From: Shewanella sp. CG12_big_fil_rev_8_21_14_0_65_47_15
Lineage (GTDB): Bacteria > Pseudomonadota > Gammaproteobacteria > Enterobacterales > Shewanellaceae
Length of the DNA stretch: 64,000 nt
NCBI RefSeq assembly: GCF_002783505.1
Contig: NZ_PFGL01000019.1
Location: 1-64,000, forward strand
Direction of reading: 5' to 3'
Positions 36,236 through 44,239 of the stretch are shown here, piece after piece; positions within the stretch are counted from its first letter, which is position 1, and each line of letters begins with the position of its first letter. Position numbers and translations under genes: made by a program. Under the pieces are notes generated by a model that worked only from the letters and a program-made list of their open reading frames with translations, did no database searches and was not told the origin of the DNA.

Positions 36236-37126
36236 ATGGATCTTAAGGTGCTGCGCTATTTTATCGAAATCGTTGATGCAGGCGGTTTTGGTAAGGCCAG
36301 CGAAAAACTTCACCTCACTCAGCCCACACTCTCAAAAGCCCTACGCCAATTAGAGGAAGAACTCGATTTAGTGCTACTCGAGCGGGGCAAACGCGGCACT
36401 CAAGTGAAACTTACCCAAGCGGGAGAAGTCGTTTATCGCCATGGCAAGGAATTACTGACCGGACGGCAACGTATGCTGGCCGAACTCAGTGCCCAGCGCA
36501 GTTTAACCGCAGGTGAACTCAAGCTCGGGTTAGCTCCGCTGGGTAGCGCCGAGATTTTTGCTCCGATTATTGCCAAGTATCGCCAGCAATATCCGCAAAT
36601 TGACATGCACTTGCTCGTCCGTGGCGGTGTAGAACAAACCTCGGCGATCCAAAAAGGTGAGATTGAACTCGCCACAGGGATTATCAACTTCGACCAGGGT
36701 TACGATGGCATTCGGATATTTAACGATCCTATGGTTGTCGTACTACCAAGGGAAAATACTTTAGCTTCCAGAGCAATACTGTCGATTATCGATCTGAAGG
36801 AGCAGCCTCAGGTCATGTTCGAAACCGAGTACACCCTCTACCAATTAGTGCTCACGGCCTGCCAGCTTGCGGGATTTACTCCCCAGAATATCACCCGTGT
36901 CAGTCAAGCCGATTTTGGTATCGCCTTAGTGGCAGCGGGCACGGGGGTAATGATACTGCCACGCTCTATTGCGCGGCGTTATAGCGTCTCAGGGGTGGTT
37001 AATATTCCATTAGCGAGTGACGAACTGCGTTGGGAGTTGTCACTCTTCTGGCGCAGAGATCAAATATTATCCTTCGCGGCCAGGGCCATGATTACCTTGG
37101 TTGAGAAACACTTAGCCGATAAATAG
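36236..37126 (+). CDS. LysR-family regulator (CidR-like)
   Basis: A 296-residue LysR regulator. The winged-helix domain is MDLKVLRYFIEIVDAGGFGK then ASEKLHLTQPTLSKALRQLE; the effector domain follows from about residue 90 (AGELKLGLAPLGSAEIFAPI). Divergent from lrgAB with 123 bases between, so it probably controls that operon as CidR does in Bacillus and Staphylococcus, where the signal is linked to acetate or pyruvate overflow. This pairing is inferred from position. Confidence 0.92.
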   Translation: MDLKVLRYFIEIVDAGGFGKASEKLHLTQPTLSKALRQLEEELDLVLLERGKRGTQVKLTQAGEVVYRHGKELLTGRQRMLAELSAQRSLTAGELKLGLAPLGSAEIFAPIIAKYRQQYPQIDMHLLVRGGVEQTSAIQKGEIELATGIINFDQGYDGIRIFNDPMVVVLPRENTLASRAILSIIDLKEQPQVMFETEYTLYQLVLTACQLAGFTPQNITRVSQADFGIALVAAGTGVMILPRSIARRYSVSGVVNIPLASDELRWELSLFWRRDQILSFAARAMITLVEKHLADK

Positions 37127-37201
37127 TTTCAATTTTTGGCTTAGTTCTCGGGCTCGCGCAAATGTGCCTTAAACGCCTCCAGCCTCTAGAGGCAATCAGG
37201 G

Positions 37202-38038
37202 TTACCAAGGCACAATTAAACTCAAACGCACTAGAGTATCGTTATCCCAGGGTAAAATGGGCAGATATTCGGGTGAATTCACATCGACCTTGGCATAGTG
37301 GTCAAGATTGTATTGAGTATGTTCGACGCTCAACACCCACTGGCTATGCTCAGCCCAGAAATTCGTTTGGTAGGTCAGGTCAAATCGATATTGATCCTCA
37401 AGCCATGCATCACCATCATGCCAAGTTTGCGCCGCAGCGCTCATATGTAATTGAGGTGTGATATCCACGCCAAAACTGCCCATCGCAGTGTAAGCTAGCC
37501 CATCATTACCAAAATCGCCCCTATCATAACCACGGGTTCTTGGTACATCATCATCAATCTCCATGAAGTAATATCCCGCGCCCGCCTTTAACTGAGCCTG
37601 CATCCGCTGATCTTGGTAATTAGCAGTTAATGCGGGAAATAACTTAAGTTGCTTTTCTACCGAGCTAACCGTATTACGTTTGCCCTGTAAATCCACCTGC
37701 CAACCAAAGAAAAACTCGGGGTTGAAACGATAGAGTTCACCTATCGCCGCATAATCAGACTTGAACCAAATAGGAATATGGTCAGGATCTAAATCATCCA
37801 CATCCACATCGAGGAAAACATCGAGCGAAGCCAAAAGCTGAATATTCGATGCGGTTCGATGTGCAATCAATAAACTCATGTTTGCACCCAAGGTGTGTGA
37901 GTTCTCCTCATCCACCACAAAATCGTGGATACCTAAGCTGTAATGCCATTGAGTTTGCTCTTCAGCACTCACAGACGTGGATAAATTTAATAAAAAAACA
38001 AGCGACACTAAACTAAGATATCTCACATTTTGCTCCAA
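37202..38038 (-). CDS. Predicted outer-membrane beta-barrel protein
   Basis: A 278-residue protein with a signal peptide (VSLVFLLNLSTSVSAEE) and alternating amphipathic strands through its length, ending in LVRLSLIVPW; a terminal aromatic residue is the outer-membrane insertion signal. It contains acidic loops (DVDVDDLDPDHIP; DDDVPRTRGYDRGDFGND) that may bind cations. No family was recognised and no function is claimed. Confidence 0.7.
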   Translation of the reverse strand: MEQNVRYLSLVSLVFLLNLSTSVSAEEQTQWHYSLGIHDFVVDEENSHTLGANMSLLIAHRTASNIQLLASLDVFLDVDVDDLDPDHIPIWFKSDYAAIGELYRFNPEFFFGWQVDLQGKRNTVSSVEKQLKLFPALTANYQDQRMQAQLKAGAGYYFMEIDDDVPRTRGYDRGDFGNDGLAYTAMGSFGVDITPQLHMSAAAQTWHDGDAWLEDQYRFDLTYQTNFWAEHSQWVLSVEHTQYNLDHYAKVDVNSPEYLPILPWDNDTLVRLSLIVPW

Positions 38039-38347
38039 TAATTGCCATGCAATCCAGCCTAAAGCTTAGCCTAATTTATACCTAAAATAACCATAGCCCC
38101 TAAAAGAGATGATTAAGATGAGAATAAAATAATCAATTTGGCCAAGTATTTATAGTCAATGGCTCGCAAAATACCTTTTTACTCAATGAATGAATAGAAA
38201 CTGATTTAAATTATTGCGCCATAAGCGTGAAATTTACAGTCAAAACCTATCGACACACAACAGGCTAACCATTTAAAAACAATTCAATAGCAAATGAAGC
38301 TATCGCATTAGGTGGTTTTAAAGCCACGACGAAAACCCAAACATAAA
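38039..38347. other. Intergenic stretch upstream of the ABC operon
   Basis: About 300 bases, AT-rich, no ORF. It separates the beta-barrel gene (minus strand) from the ABC transporter operon (plus strand). Confidence 0.5.
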
Positions 38348-38409
38348 AATGCATTTATAATCAATTTTAAAGCATAAATATTGACACCATCTGTTCATCT
38401 GCCTATAGT
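38348..38409 (+). promoter_or_regulatory. Promoter of the amino acid ABC operon with two ArgR-like boxes
   Basis: TTGACA at 38381 and TATAGT at 38404 with an ideal 17-base spacer. Two 18-base ARG-box-like sites lie at 38348-38365 (TGCAT-TTAT-AATCA core, 8 of 10 conserved) and 38369-38386 (AGCAT-AAAT-ATTGA, 7 of 10). They are exactly three bases apart, the spacing used by ArgR hexamers, and the second covers the -35 box. Repression by ArgR with arginine is inferred. Confidence 0.6.
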
Positions 38410-38446
38410 CGCCGTCAGCACAATCAAATCGACAAGAGAGTCTTAA

Positions 38447-39181
38447 ATGAAAAAATCCATGTTATTAGGCGGCCTGACCTTAACTGCCACCTTGTTGTTA
38501 GCTGGATGCGGAAAAAGCGATGACGTGTTAGTCGTTGGCACTAATGCCGCCTTCCCTCCTTTTGAATATGTTGGCGGCCAAAGTGGCGATGAAATCAAAG
38601 GCTTTGATATCGATCTGGCCAAGCAAATCGCTAAAGATGCGGGCAAGATGCTCAAAGTCGAAAACATGAAGTTCGATTCACTGATCGTCGCACTCAACTC
38701 AGGCAAGATTGATTTTATCGCCTCAGGTATGACAATTACCGCCGAACGTCAGGCCAACGTAAACTTCTCAGAGCCTTATTACGAAGCGACTCAAGTGGTA
38801 CTGGTTAACAAAGATAACGATAGTATTCATACACTTGAAGATATTAAGGGCAAACACTTTGCGGTGCAGTTAGGCACAACCGCTGACATTATGTCGAAGA
38901 AATACACCCAAAATATCACCGCCTTTAATACGGGTTTCGAAGCCATTATGGAGCTTAAAAATGCCAAGGTGGATTTAGTGTTATTCGACAGCGAACCTGC
39001 CGCTAACTATCTGGCTAAAAATCCTGAATTAAAGATGATTAAACTGGATTTTCCTGCTGAGTTTTATGGTTTCGCCGTGTCGAAAGAGCAGCCTGAACTG
39101 CTGGCGAGCATCAATAAAACACTGACTAAGATGAAAGCTGACGGCCAATATCAGACGCTCGTTTCTGCCCATATAAAGTGA
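38447..39181 (+). CDS. Amino acid ABC transporter, substrate-binding lipoprotein
   Basis: A 244-residue family-3 periplasmic binding protein with a lipoprotein signal (LTATLLLAGC). Family pattern: VVGTNAAFPPFEYVGG, IKGFDIDLAKQIAKDAG, ALNSGKIDFIASGMTITAER and FSEPYYEATQVVLV. The Asp in the FDIDL motif and the Arg in TAER are the usual alpha-amino-acid contacts. ArtI/HisJ-like. Upstream ArgR-like boxes point to arginine or another basic amino acid. Confidence 0.92.
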   Translation: MKKSMLLGGLTLTATLLLAGCGKSDDVLVVGTNAAFPPFEYVGGQSGDEIKGFDIDLAKQIAKDAGKMLKVENMKFDSLIVALNSGKIDFIASGMTITAERQANVNFSEPYYEATQVVLVNKDNDSIHTLEDIKGKHFAVQLGTTADIMSKKYTQNITAFNTGFEAIMELKNAKVDLVLFDSEPAANYLAKNPELKMIKLDFPAEFYGFAVSKEQPELLASINKTLTKMKADGQYQTLVSAHIK

Positions 39182-39188
39182 TATCAGC

Positions 39189-39869
39189 ATGATAGACGCA
39201 ATTAACAGCTCGCTGTTCAGCCCAATTGGCGAAGACGGCATGATAGGCATACTGCTGATATTAAATGGTTTGAAAGTGACATTAATCGTCACTTTCTTCG
39301 CCATGTTATTAGGCGCAGTGTTAGGCATTGGCACCACCTTTATGAAGATGTCGTCTAAGTGGTATATCCGCTTCCCCGCCAATCTTTATGTCGGCGTGAT
39401 CCGTGGCACCCCAGTAGTTGTGCAATTAGTGATCCTTTACTTCATCGTGCTTTCAGCCTTAGATGTCGATAAAATCACCGCCGCCATCATCGCCTTTGGT
39501 CTCAATAGCGGCGCGTATATTTCTGAGATAATCCGCGCAGGCATTCAAGCCGTCGATAAAGGTCAAACCGAAGCGGCCCGTTCGCTTGGCTTGTCCCAAG
39601 CCATGACCATGAAGTCGATTATTCTGCCCCAAGCGATTAAGAATATTCTGCCCGCACTCGGTAATGAATTTATCGTGCTCCTCAAGGAAACCGCCGTCAT
39701 TGGCTTTATCGGTGGTGTCGATTTAATGCGCGCCGGTGAAATCATCCGTAGCCGTACCTTCGAGGACAGTGTGCCCTTATTTACCTGCGCCCTTATTTAC
39801 CTATTCCTGACCTACAGCTTCACATTTGTGCTGTCGAAATTTGAAAAGAGGTTGAAACAAAGTGATTAA
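39189..39869 (+). CDS. Amino acid ABC transporter, permease
   Basis: A 226-residue inner-membrane permease of the HisM/ArtQ type. Membrane segments include [20 protein letters not shown] and [20 protein letters not shown]; the EAA loop contacting the ATPase is [20 protein letters not shown] then [20 protein letters not shown]. Only one permease gene is present, so the transporter probably uses a homodimer. Overlaps the ATPase gene by eight bases. Confidence 0.94.
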   Translation: MIDAINSSLFSPIGEDGMIGILLILNGLKVTLIVTFFAMLLGAVLGIGTTFMKMSSKWYIRFPANLYVGVIRGTPVVVQLVILYFIVLSALDVDKITAAIIAFGLNSGAYISEIIRAGIQAVDKGQTEAARSLGLSQAMTMKSIILPQAIKNILPALGNEFIVLLKETAVIGFIGGVDLMRAGEIIRSRTFEDSVPLFTCALIYLFLTYSFTFVLSKFEKRLKQSD

Positions 39870-40587
39870 AATAACCAACCTACATAAAAACTTCGGCGAT
39901 AACCAAGTGCTCAAGGGTATTAGCGAGCATATTCATCAGGGCGAAGTGGTGAGCGTGATCGGTCCAAGTGGCAGTGGCAAGAGTACCTTTTTGCGCTGTA
40001 TCAATCTGTTAGAGCAGCCAAGCCAAGGCGATATCGAGATCGAAGGTCAATTGATCACAGCGCCAAACGCCTGCGTAGATAAACTGCGGCAGAAAGTGGG
40101 CATGGTGTTTCAAAATTTTAACCTGTTCCCCCATAAAACCGTCATTCAAAACATCACCTTAGCGCCCATTAGTCTAAAACTGATGACGCCCGCTCAGGCC
40201 GAGACCAAAGCCCTCGACCTACTGGCGCAGGTTGGTTTAAGTGACAAAGCCAATGCCTACCCCGCTAGTCTATCGGGCGGCCAAAAGCAAAGGGTCGCCA
40301 TTGCCCGCGCATTAGCGATGGAACCAGACTTGATGCTGTTCGATGAGCCAACATCGGCGCTCGATCCTGAAATGGTCGGTGATGTGCTAGACGTGATGAA
40401 AGACTTAGCGCTCAAGGGCATGACCATGGTGATTGTCACCCACGAAATGGGCTTCGCACGGGATGTATCCGATCGCGTGATCTTTATGGACGGCGGTTAT
40501 GTGGTCGAATCTAGCCCACCCGATGAACTATTTAGCCACCCCAAAGAAGCCCGTACCCAAGCGTTTTTAAGCAAGGTACTGCGCTAG
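39862..40587 (+). CDS. Amino acid ABC transporter, ATP-binding protein
   Basis: A 241-residue ATPase of the polar amino acid uptake group (GlnQ/ArtP). Walker [11 protein letters not shown]-loop [14 protein letters not shown], signature [15 protein letters not shown], Walker [15 protein letters not shown] and the H-loop [14 protein letters not shown] are all intact. GTG start at 39862, inside the end of the permease gene, with AAAGAGG upstream. Ends the operon. Confidence 0.96.
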   Translation: MIKITNLHKNFGDNQVLKGISEHIHQGEVVSVIGPSGSGKSTFLRCINLLEQPSQGDIEIEGQLITAPNACVDKLRQKVGMVFQNFNLFPHKTVIQNITLAPISLKLMTPAQAETKALDLLAQVGLSDKANAYPASLSGGQKQRVAIARALAMEPDLMLFDEPTSALDPEMVGDVLDVMKDLALKGMTMVIVTHEMGFARDVSDRVIFMDGGYVVESSPPDELFSHPKEARTQAFLSKVLR

Positions 40588-40634
40588 CTAATGCGGATTC
40601 AGTTAAATCCATCATTGGAGGCAGGTCTGCCCCA

Positions 40635-40797
40635 TCTGATGTGAAAGGATTCACAAATGCCGCGATGGCATGGATGCCCAAAAGCGGTCATGGGGCGGCC
40701 AGTCGTCTCGCAAATCACCAAGGCTCACCTGTTTAACATCGGTGTAGCCTGTAAGTTTTAAAGAAATACGTAGCAAGCTTTTGGACAAAAGTGCGTT
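40635..40797. repeat. Structured repeat, copy A (5'-truncated)
   Basis: Matches copy B nearly base for base from the TCTGATGTGAAAGGATTCAC segment through the TGGGGCGG stem to the GGACAAAAGTGCG end. It keeps the hairpins GTGAA-AGGA-TTCAC and TGGCAT-GG-ATGCCA. The outer stem differs in sequence from copy B (GCCCCAT/ATGGGGC against CCGCCCC/GGGGCGG) but is still paired. Confidence 0.75.
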
Positions 40798-40879
40798 GGA
40801 AAAAGTGCAAAATATAGTTCGACTGAGTGACTTATAACTTAAGCTGTTGGGAACTTTCTGTATGCAGGCACCGACTTAT

Positions 40880-41181
40880 AGGCGTGCCATGGCATTCGCT
40901 CACCGACACGGTGAATAGAAACCTAGGGTTTCTACACTTATGAACGAGAGCCATGGACGGCGAACTGGCAGTTAAACAGGGACGCTGTTCCAGTCCCTCC
41001 CTGGATGCTCGACCGCCCCGTCTGATGTGAAAGGATTCACAAATGCCGCGATGGCATGGATGCCAAAAAGCGGCCATGGGGCGGACGGTCGTCTCGCCAA
41101 TCACCATGGCTCACCTTTTTTACATGAGCGTAATCTGTAGATTTTAAAGACATAGGTAGTACGCTTTGAGACAAAAATGCG
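40880..41181. repeat. Structured repeat, copy B (fullest)
   Basis: The longest copy, about 300 bases, dense in hairpins: TCACCG-ACA-CGGTGA (near 40899), GAAACC/GGGTTTC (near 40918), AGGGAC/GTCCCT (near 40978-40997), and an outer CCGCCCC/GGGGCGG stem enclosing GTGAA/TTCAC and a nested GCCGC-TGGCAT-ATGCCA-GCGGC arm. Contains no ORF. It looks like a folded RNA or a palindromic mobile element. Confidence 0.75.
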
Positions 41182-41284
41182 TAGATTTAATGCACTAAAG
41201 GTGAGTAATAGCATTAGCAAAGTTATGGTAACCAGATTAATTTACACTGACCACGCATATTCGTTGGCTGATATCCACTCACGT

Positions 41285-41455
41285 AGGCTTGCCATGATGT
41301 TCGCTCACCGACACGCAGCAAGTCCCTCCCTGGATGCTCGACCGCCCCGTCCATGGGGCGGACGGTCGTCTCGCTAATCACCATGGCTCACCTGTTTAAC
41401 ATCGGTGTCGCCTGTTTGTTTTAAAGCAGATATGTGACTCGTTTTTGGACAAAAG
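41285..41455. repeat. Structured repeat, copy C (internally deleted)
   Basis: Shares with copy B the TTCGCTCACCGACACG segment, AGTCCCTCCCTGGATGCTCG and everything from GGGGCGG onward. It lacks the two inner hairpin arms, so CCGCCCC is now closed onto GGGGCGG by a short loop: the outer stem is kept while the arms are lost. Confidence 0.75.
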
Positions 41456-41508
41456 CGTCATAGACCCTTTGCTCTAACTCTTCAGTTTCGGATTAAAATT
41501 TCTATGGA

Positions 41509-41608
41509 GATAACGCCCAACTATGGGGCTGATACAGATTGGCTAAAATGTGTAGCGAAGCGAAACTGAGCCAAGCTGTAGCAGTCCCACATAAGTTGTT
41601 TGTTATAG
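41509..41608 (-). other. Integron attC site 1 (VCR-like, about 100 bp)
   Basis: Read on the minus strand it opens with CTATAACAAACAACT, passes GTGGGACTG, and closes with CAGCCCCATAGTTGGGCGTTAT. This is the Vibrio cholerae repeat pattern (TAACAAAC ... GGGACTG ... CAGCCCC ... GGGCGTTA). The outer arms align TAACAAACAACT with TAACGCCCAACT; inner arms TACAGCTTGGCT and AGCCAATCTGTA pair with one mismatch; the loop holds TTTCGCTTCGC. It begins directly after the stop codon of the AbiV-like gene, as in integron cassettes. Confidence 0.88.
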
Positions 41609-41613
41609 CCCTC

Positions 41614-42282
41614 TTACTCACCAACAAATGCTTTAAATGAAAGCTCGTGTTCAGTGATGAGTTGTTCTTTTTTCATATCTTCAAACCAATTATTCAGTGC
41701 GGTTTTCATGACATCCATTGAACCCCGCCAAACAGGCTTTAAATGTTTAATCCATAACTCTATTTCACGCGCTGTAAAATTTCCTTCCTTACATTGTGTT
41801 TTGGCGATTGTAATCATTTGAGTCGCATTTTCTTTATCTATTACTTTTACGGGTATAGACCAATGAGCCTTTCCCAAACAGTCAGTATAAAAGCCTATTT
41901 GCTTCAAGTTATCCAGCAGCTGAGGATGTTCAGACTCGTTATTGAAAACGTCCTTAAAATCCTCCAATTTTTTTGCACCATCCGCCACAAGCGATGGGAA
42001 AATCCACATTACATTTTTCTTAGTATGTGAACGATATGCTTTCCAAGCTTCTTTAACCTGATCGCCATTTTTTGCCAATGCAAGTTCTCGCAATATGCTT
42101 ACTTTTCCTGATTCTTCGATTGATAAAATTGCCAGTGACAAAGCAGATGGAAAGCGATCCAAAGCAAATAGTGATTCAGCATCTTCTAACAAGCGAATTG
42201 CATTTTTATTGGCAGCATTCATACCATCTGCTATTTGAGAAGGTTTTAAATTATTTTTCCACTGCCCAAGTCCTTTTGACAT
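41614..42282 (-). CDS. AbiV-family abortive infection protein (integron cassette)
   Basis: A 222-residue protein matching the AbiV family: GMNAANKNAIRLLEDAESLF then ALDRFPSALSLAILSIEESG, followed by AYRSHTKKN, a family-type F/Y-RSH-x-KK motif. Lactococcal AbiV blocks late phage expression by binding a phage protein; the fold is helical and HEPN-like. The ATG at 42282 is used because GAGAGG sits five bases before it; a GTG at 42288 would leave no spacing. The gene fills a cassette: an attC site lies just upstream (end of the previous cassette) and another directly after its stop. Base composition is more AT-rich than the neighbours. Confidence 0.8.
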   Translation of the reverse strand: MSKGLGQWKNNLKPSQIADGMNAANKNAIRLLEDAESLFALDRFPSALSLAILSIEESGKVSILRELALAKNGDQVKEAWKAYRSHTKKNVMWIFPSLVADGAKKLEDFKDVFNNESEHPQLLDNLKQIGFYTDCLGKAHWSIPVKVIDKENATQMITIAKTQCKEGNFTAREIELWIKHLKPVWRGSMDVMKTALNNWFEDMKKEQLITEHELSFKAFVGE

Positions 42283-42302
42283 CCACACCTCTCAATTAGG
42301 GT

Positions 42303-42355
42303 TATAACGCTCAAAGCAGCTGCGCGGTACGCGTCGGCTACCTTTGTTTGTTAGC
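42303..42355 (-). other. Integron attC site 2 (short, about 52 bp)
   Basis: On the minus strand: GCTAACAAACAAAG at the start, CTTTGAGCGTTATAAC at the end. TAACAAACAAAG and TAACGCTCAAAG give the outer arms with the usual internal bulge. The centre GTAGCCGACGCG-TA-CCGCGCAGCTGC is a second imperfect pair. It begins directly after the TAA of the upstream cassette gene. Size fits the shortest natural attC sites. Confidence 0.82.
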
Positions 42356-43459
42356 TTATACATGTTGAAAGCCAGATATTATACCTTTATCAGTTCTAAT
42401 AAACTGTTGAATCATCGGCTGATAAGGTGCAAGTGGTACACTTTCTAAAGCGAGGTTAGAAAGCTTAGTAGAAATATTTTGGGCATATTTTAAACAATCG
42501 TATTCCCCATAATCATCTAAAGCAGCCTTTGCTATCAATTCTAGTGCATTAACATATTTAACAAAATCATCTCTCTTGCTACGTTGTTTATAAAGACCAT
42601 CTGGATTGCTAGGAATTGGAAATCTTACTGATTGAGCTTGTTTGGAATCAGGTAGTAGAATAATCTCTTGAATACAATAGAGCCGATGGTTTGCAATGTT
42701 GATAGGTGCTGAGTGCATAACCAAATCTCGATAAGCACCTAACTCTTTCAACCAGCCACCATCATCCATACACTCTTTAAGATGCTTCTCAAAAGAGCTT
42801 AGCTCAGTATCATTCTTAAGTAATCTATATAATCCCCCAGCTGTTGTAACATTTTGACCTTCCCTTAGTGCCCCTCCCCTAGAAAAATAGTAAACAAACT
42901 CCGATAAGTAATCGCGCAAGATGCAAGCATCAAACAGGAATGAATGAAATTTCTGATATACAATGTCAGTGAAACCATCTTGAAAACGCTGGCCATGTTT
43001 GGGTTTTGACTTAATATTTAAAGCATTCAACTGGTCACGATACGACAGCGACAAATCTTTTAGCCTTAAGTTTAATGATGTAAGCTGGTAAGAAATTCTA
43101 TTGGATAAGTCGTAGCACACCCCATCTTTGTGCTTATATGAAACATTACCGATCTGTGACCACAACTGTGTTGCATCCCAGTTTGACCAAATTTTCTGTT
43201 GAGCAGAGTAGGCTCTCCATTGAGTAGGTGACTCTCCTGTTGCCTCAGTTTCATGTGTGATAAATTCGATGCCGACAATTTCAATCCCGAGACTTTTAAT
43301 CTCAGTATATATTTTCCCATAAGTCGGAATTTTTATTCCATAGCATTTACCACATAAAGTATTTGGCCAAAGTCTAACCATATTTGATTGGGGTTCATTG
43401 ATCGCTAATAGACCTCCATGCAAGTGAACTTCACGTCCACAGATTGGCCAGTTTTCCAT
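42356..43459 (-). CDS. Unrecognised cassette protein with HEPN-like RX4H motif
   Basis: A 367-residue protein matching no family I can name. The N-terminus carries CGRE and CGKC pairs about 30 residues apart (PICGREVHLH; NTLCGKCYG), possibly a zinc knuckle. The second half is helical, with FHSFLFDACILRDYLSEFVY and LKELGAYRDLVMHSAPINIA. The latter holds R-x4-H (about R243 to H248), the catalytic pattern of HEPN ribonucleases in toxin and anti-phage systems. ATG 43459 is chosen: AGGAGG lies seven bases upstream. It sits alone in an integron cassette, with a GTTAGC core site before it and attC site 2 after its stop. Function is inferred only. Confidence 0.75.
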   Translation of the reverse strand: MENWPICGREVHLHGGLLAINEPQSNMVRLWPNTLCGKCYGIKIPTYGKIYTEIKSLGIEIVGIEFITHETEATGESPTQWRAYSAQQKIWSNWDATQLWSQIGNVSYKHKDGVCYDLSNRISYQLTSLNLRLKDLSLSYRDQLNALNIKSKPKHGQRFQDGFTDIVYQKFHSFLFDACILRDYLSEFVYYFSRGGALREGQNVTTAGGLYRLLKNDTELSSFEKHLKECMDDGGWLKELGAYRDLVMHSAPINIANHRLYCIQEIILLPDSKQAQSVRFPIPSNPDGLYKQRSKRDDFVKYVNALELIAKAALDDYGEYDCLKYAQNISTKLSNLALESVPLAPYQPMIQQFIRTDKGIISGFQHV

Positions 43460-43475
43460 CACGACTCCTCCTTAA

Positions 43476-43520
43476 GCTAACGTCTTAGTATTTATGCGCT
43501 GCGCTGTTTATCTCATTAGA
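43476..43520 (-). other. Degenerate attC or core site at the cassette entry
   Basis: On the minus strand TCTAATG ... CGTTAGC form a 5-of-6 outer pair about 45 bases apart, and GTTAGC is a proper integron core site placed just before the ribosome site of the unknown cassette gene. It could be the 3' end of a lost upstream cassette. Confidence 0.45.
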
Positions 43521-44239
43521 CCAGTAAAAACGCACTTTATTAACTATCTGTATTGCAAAGAAATTATCAGCTTTCTATCAAATACGCCACCCTAAAAAAC
43601 GCGCATGCGCGTTTTCCAAACCTATTAACTAATTTGGTAAAAATATATATCAATGATTTTAATAGAATTTGTTAATTTAAGGCAGGAAAAACACGCAAAC
43701 GAATAAGCTTGGAAACACTCAAAACCCATTCGATTTTAATACGACTGTATGCCTATCCAGTTTTGAACAGTCAAATAATCAGATAAAACACTAAAAGCAG
43801 GGTTTATAGATGAGATTTTGTAGGGCAACTCATTCGTCAATTTGCAATTGAGTAAAAGTGTTCTAGCAAACTTTGGGGCAAAACAGTGACAATAAATTCA
43901 GGATTACTAAAGATTCCTTTACCTCGGCTTTGGAGGGTTAATAGCCATTCAACTAAGGCAGCTAAAGCTTTGCCCTAATCTTTGCTGCCAGCATCTGTCC
44001 CTGATATTTATCTATAATTTCCCTACAATTGAAGTCGAGCTTCAAGGGTAAATACACCGATTCCCTATCCAAAATCTCAATTAAGCGGCTTGGCGTTTTA
44101 CTCCTTTTCAGCGTTGCATCGGCATACAGTTTCAAAAATTTTTTGAAACTAATACCTGTCTTGATCACATTGTTTTTTACGTAAACCCGCTTAAAATGCT
44201 GTACTAAATTTGTATTCCTCGATGATATGGAGCCGTTAC
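43521..44239. other. Intergenic region right of the cassette island
   Basis: About 700 bases, AT-rich. It contains a perfect palindrome, AAAACGCGCATGCGCGTTTT (near 43594-43613), that may be a terminator. A 68-codon minus-strand ORF (43962-44168, GTG start, no ribosome site) is not supported. No integrase gene or intI remnant was found here. Confidence 0.5.

Noticed and set aside
40635-41455. CRISPR array
   Set aside because: Only three degenerate, long, unevenly spaced copies with internal hairpins; no short uniform repeats or spacers, and no cas genes.
43594-43613. AAAACGCGCATGCGCGTTTT palindrome as a regulator site
   Set aside because: Could equally be a terminator; no gene context supports an operator.
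43962-44168. 68-codon minus-strand ORF upstream of nfsB
   Set aside because: GTG start without a ribosome site, AT-rich region, no recognised family.
43476-44239. Integron integrase or attI site right of the cassettes
   Set aside because: No tyrosine-recombinase motifs on either strand; only a core site is visible, so the island is treated as integrase-less.
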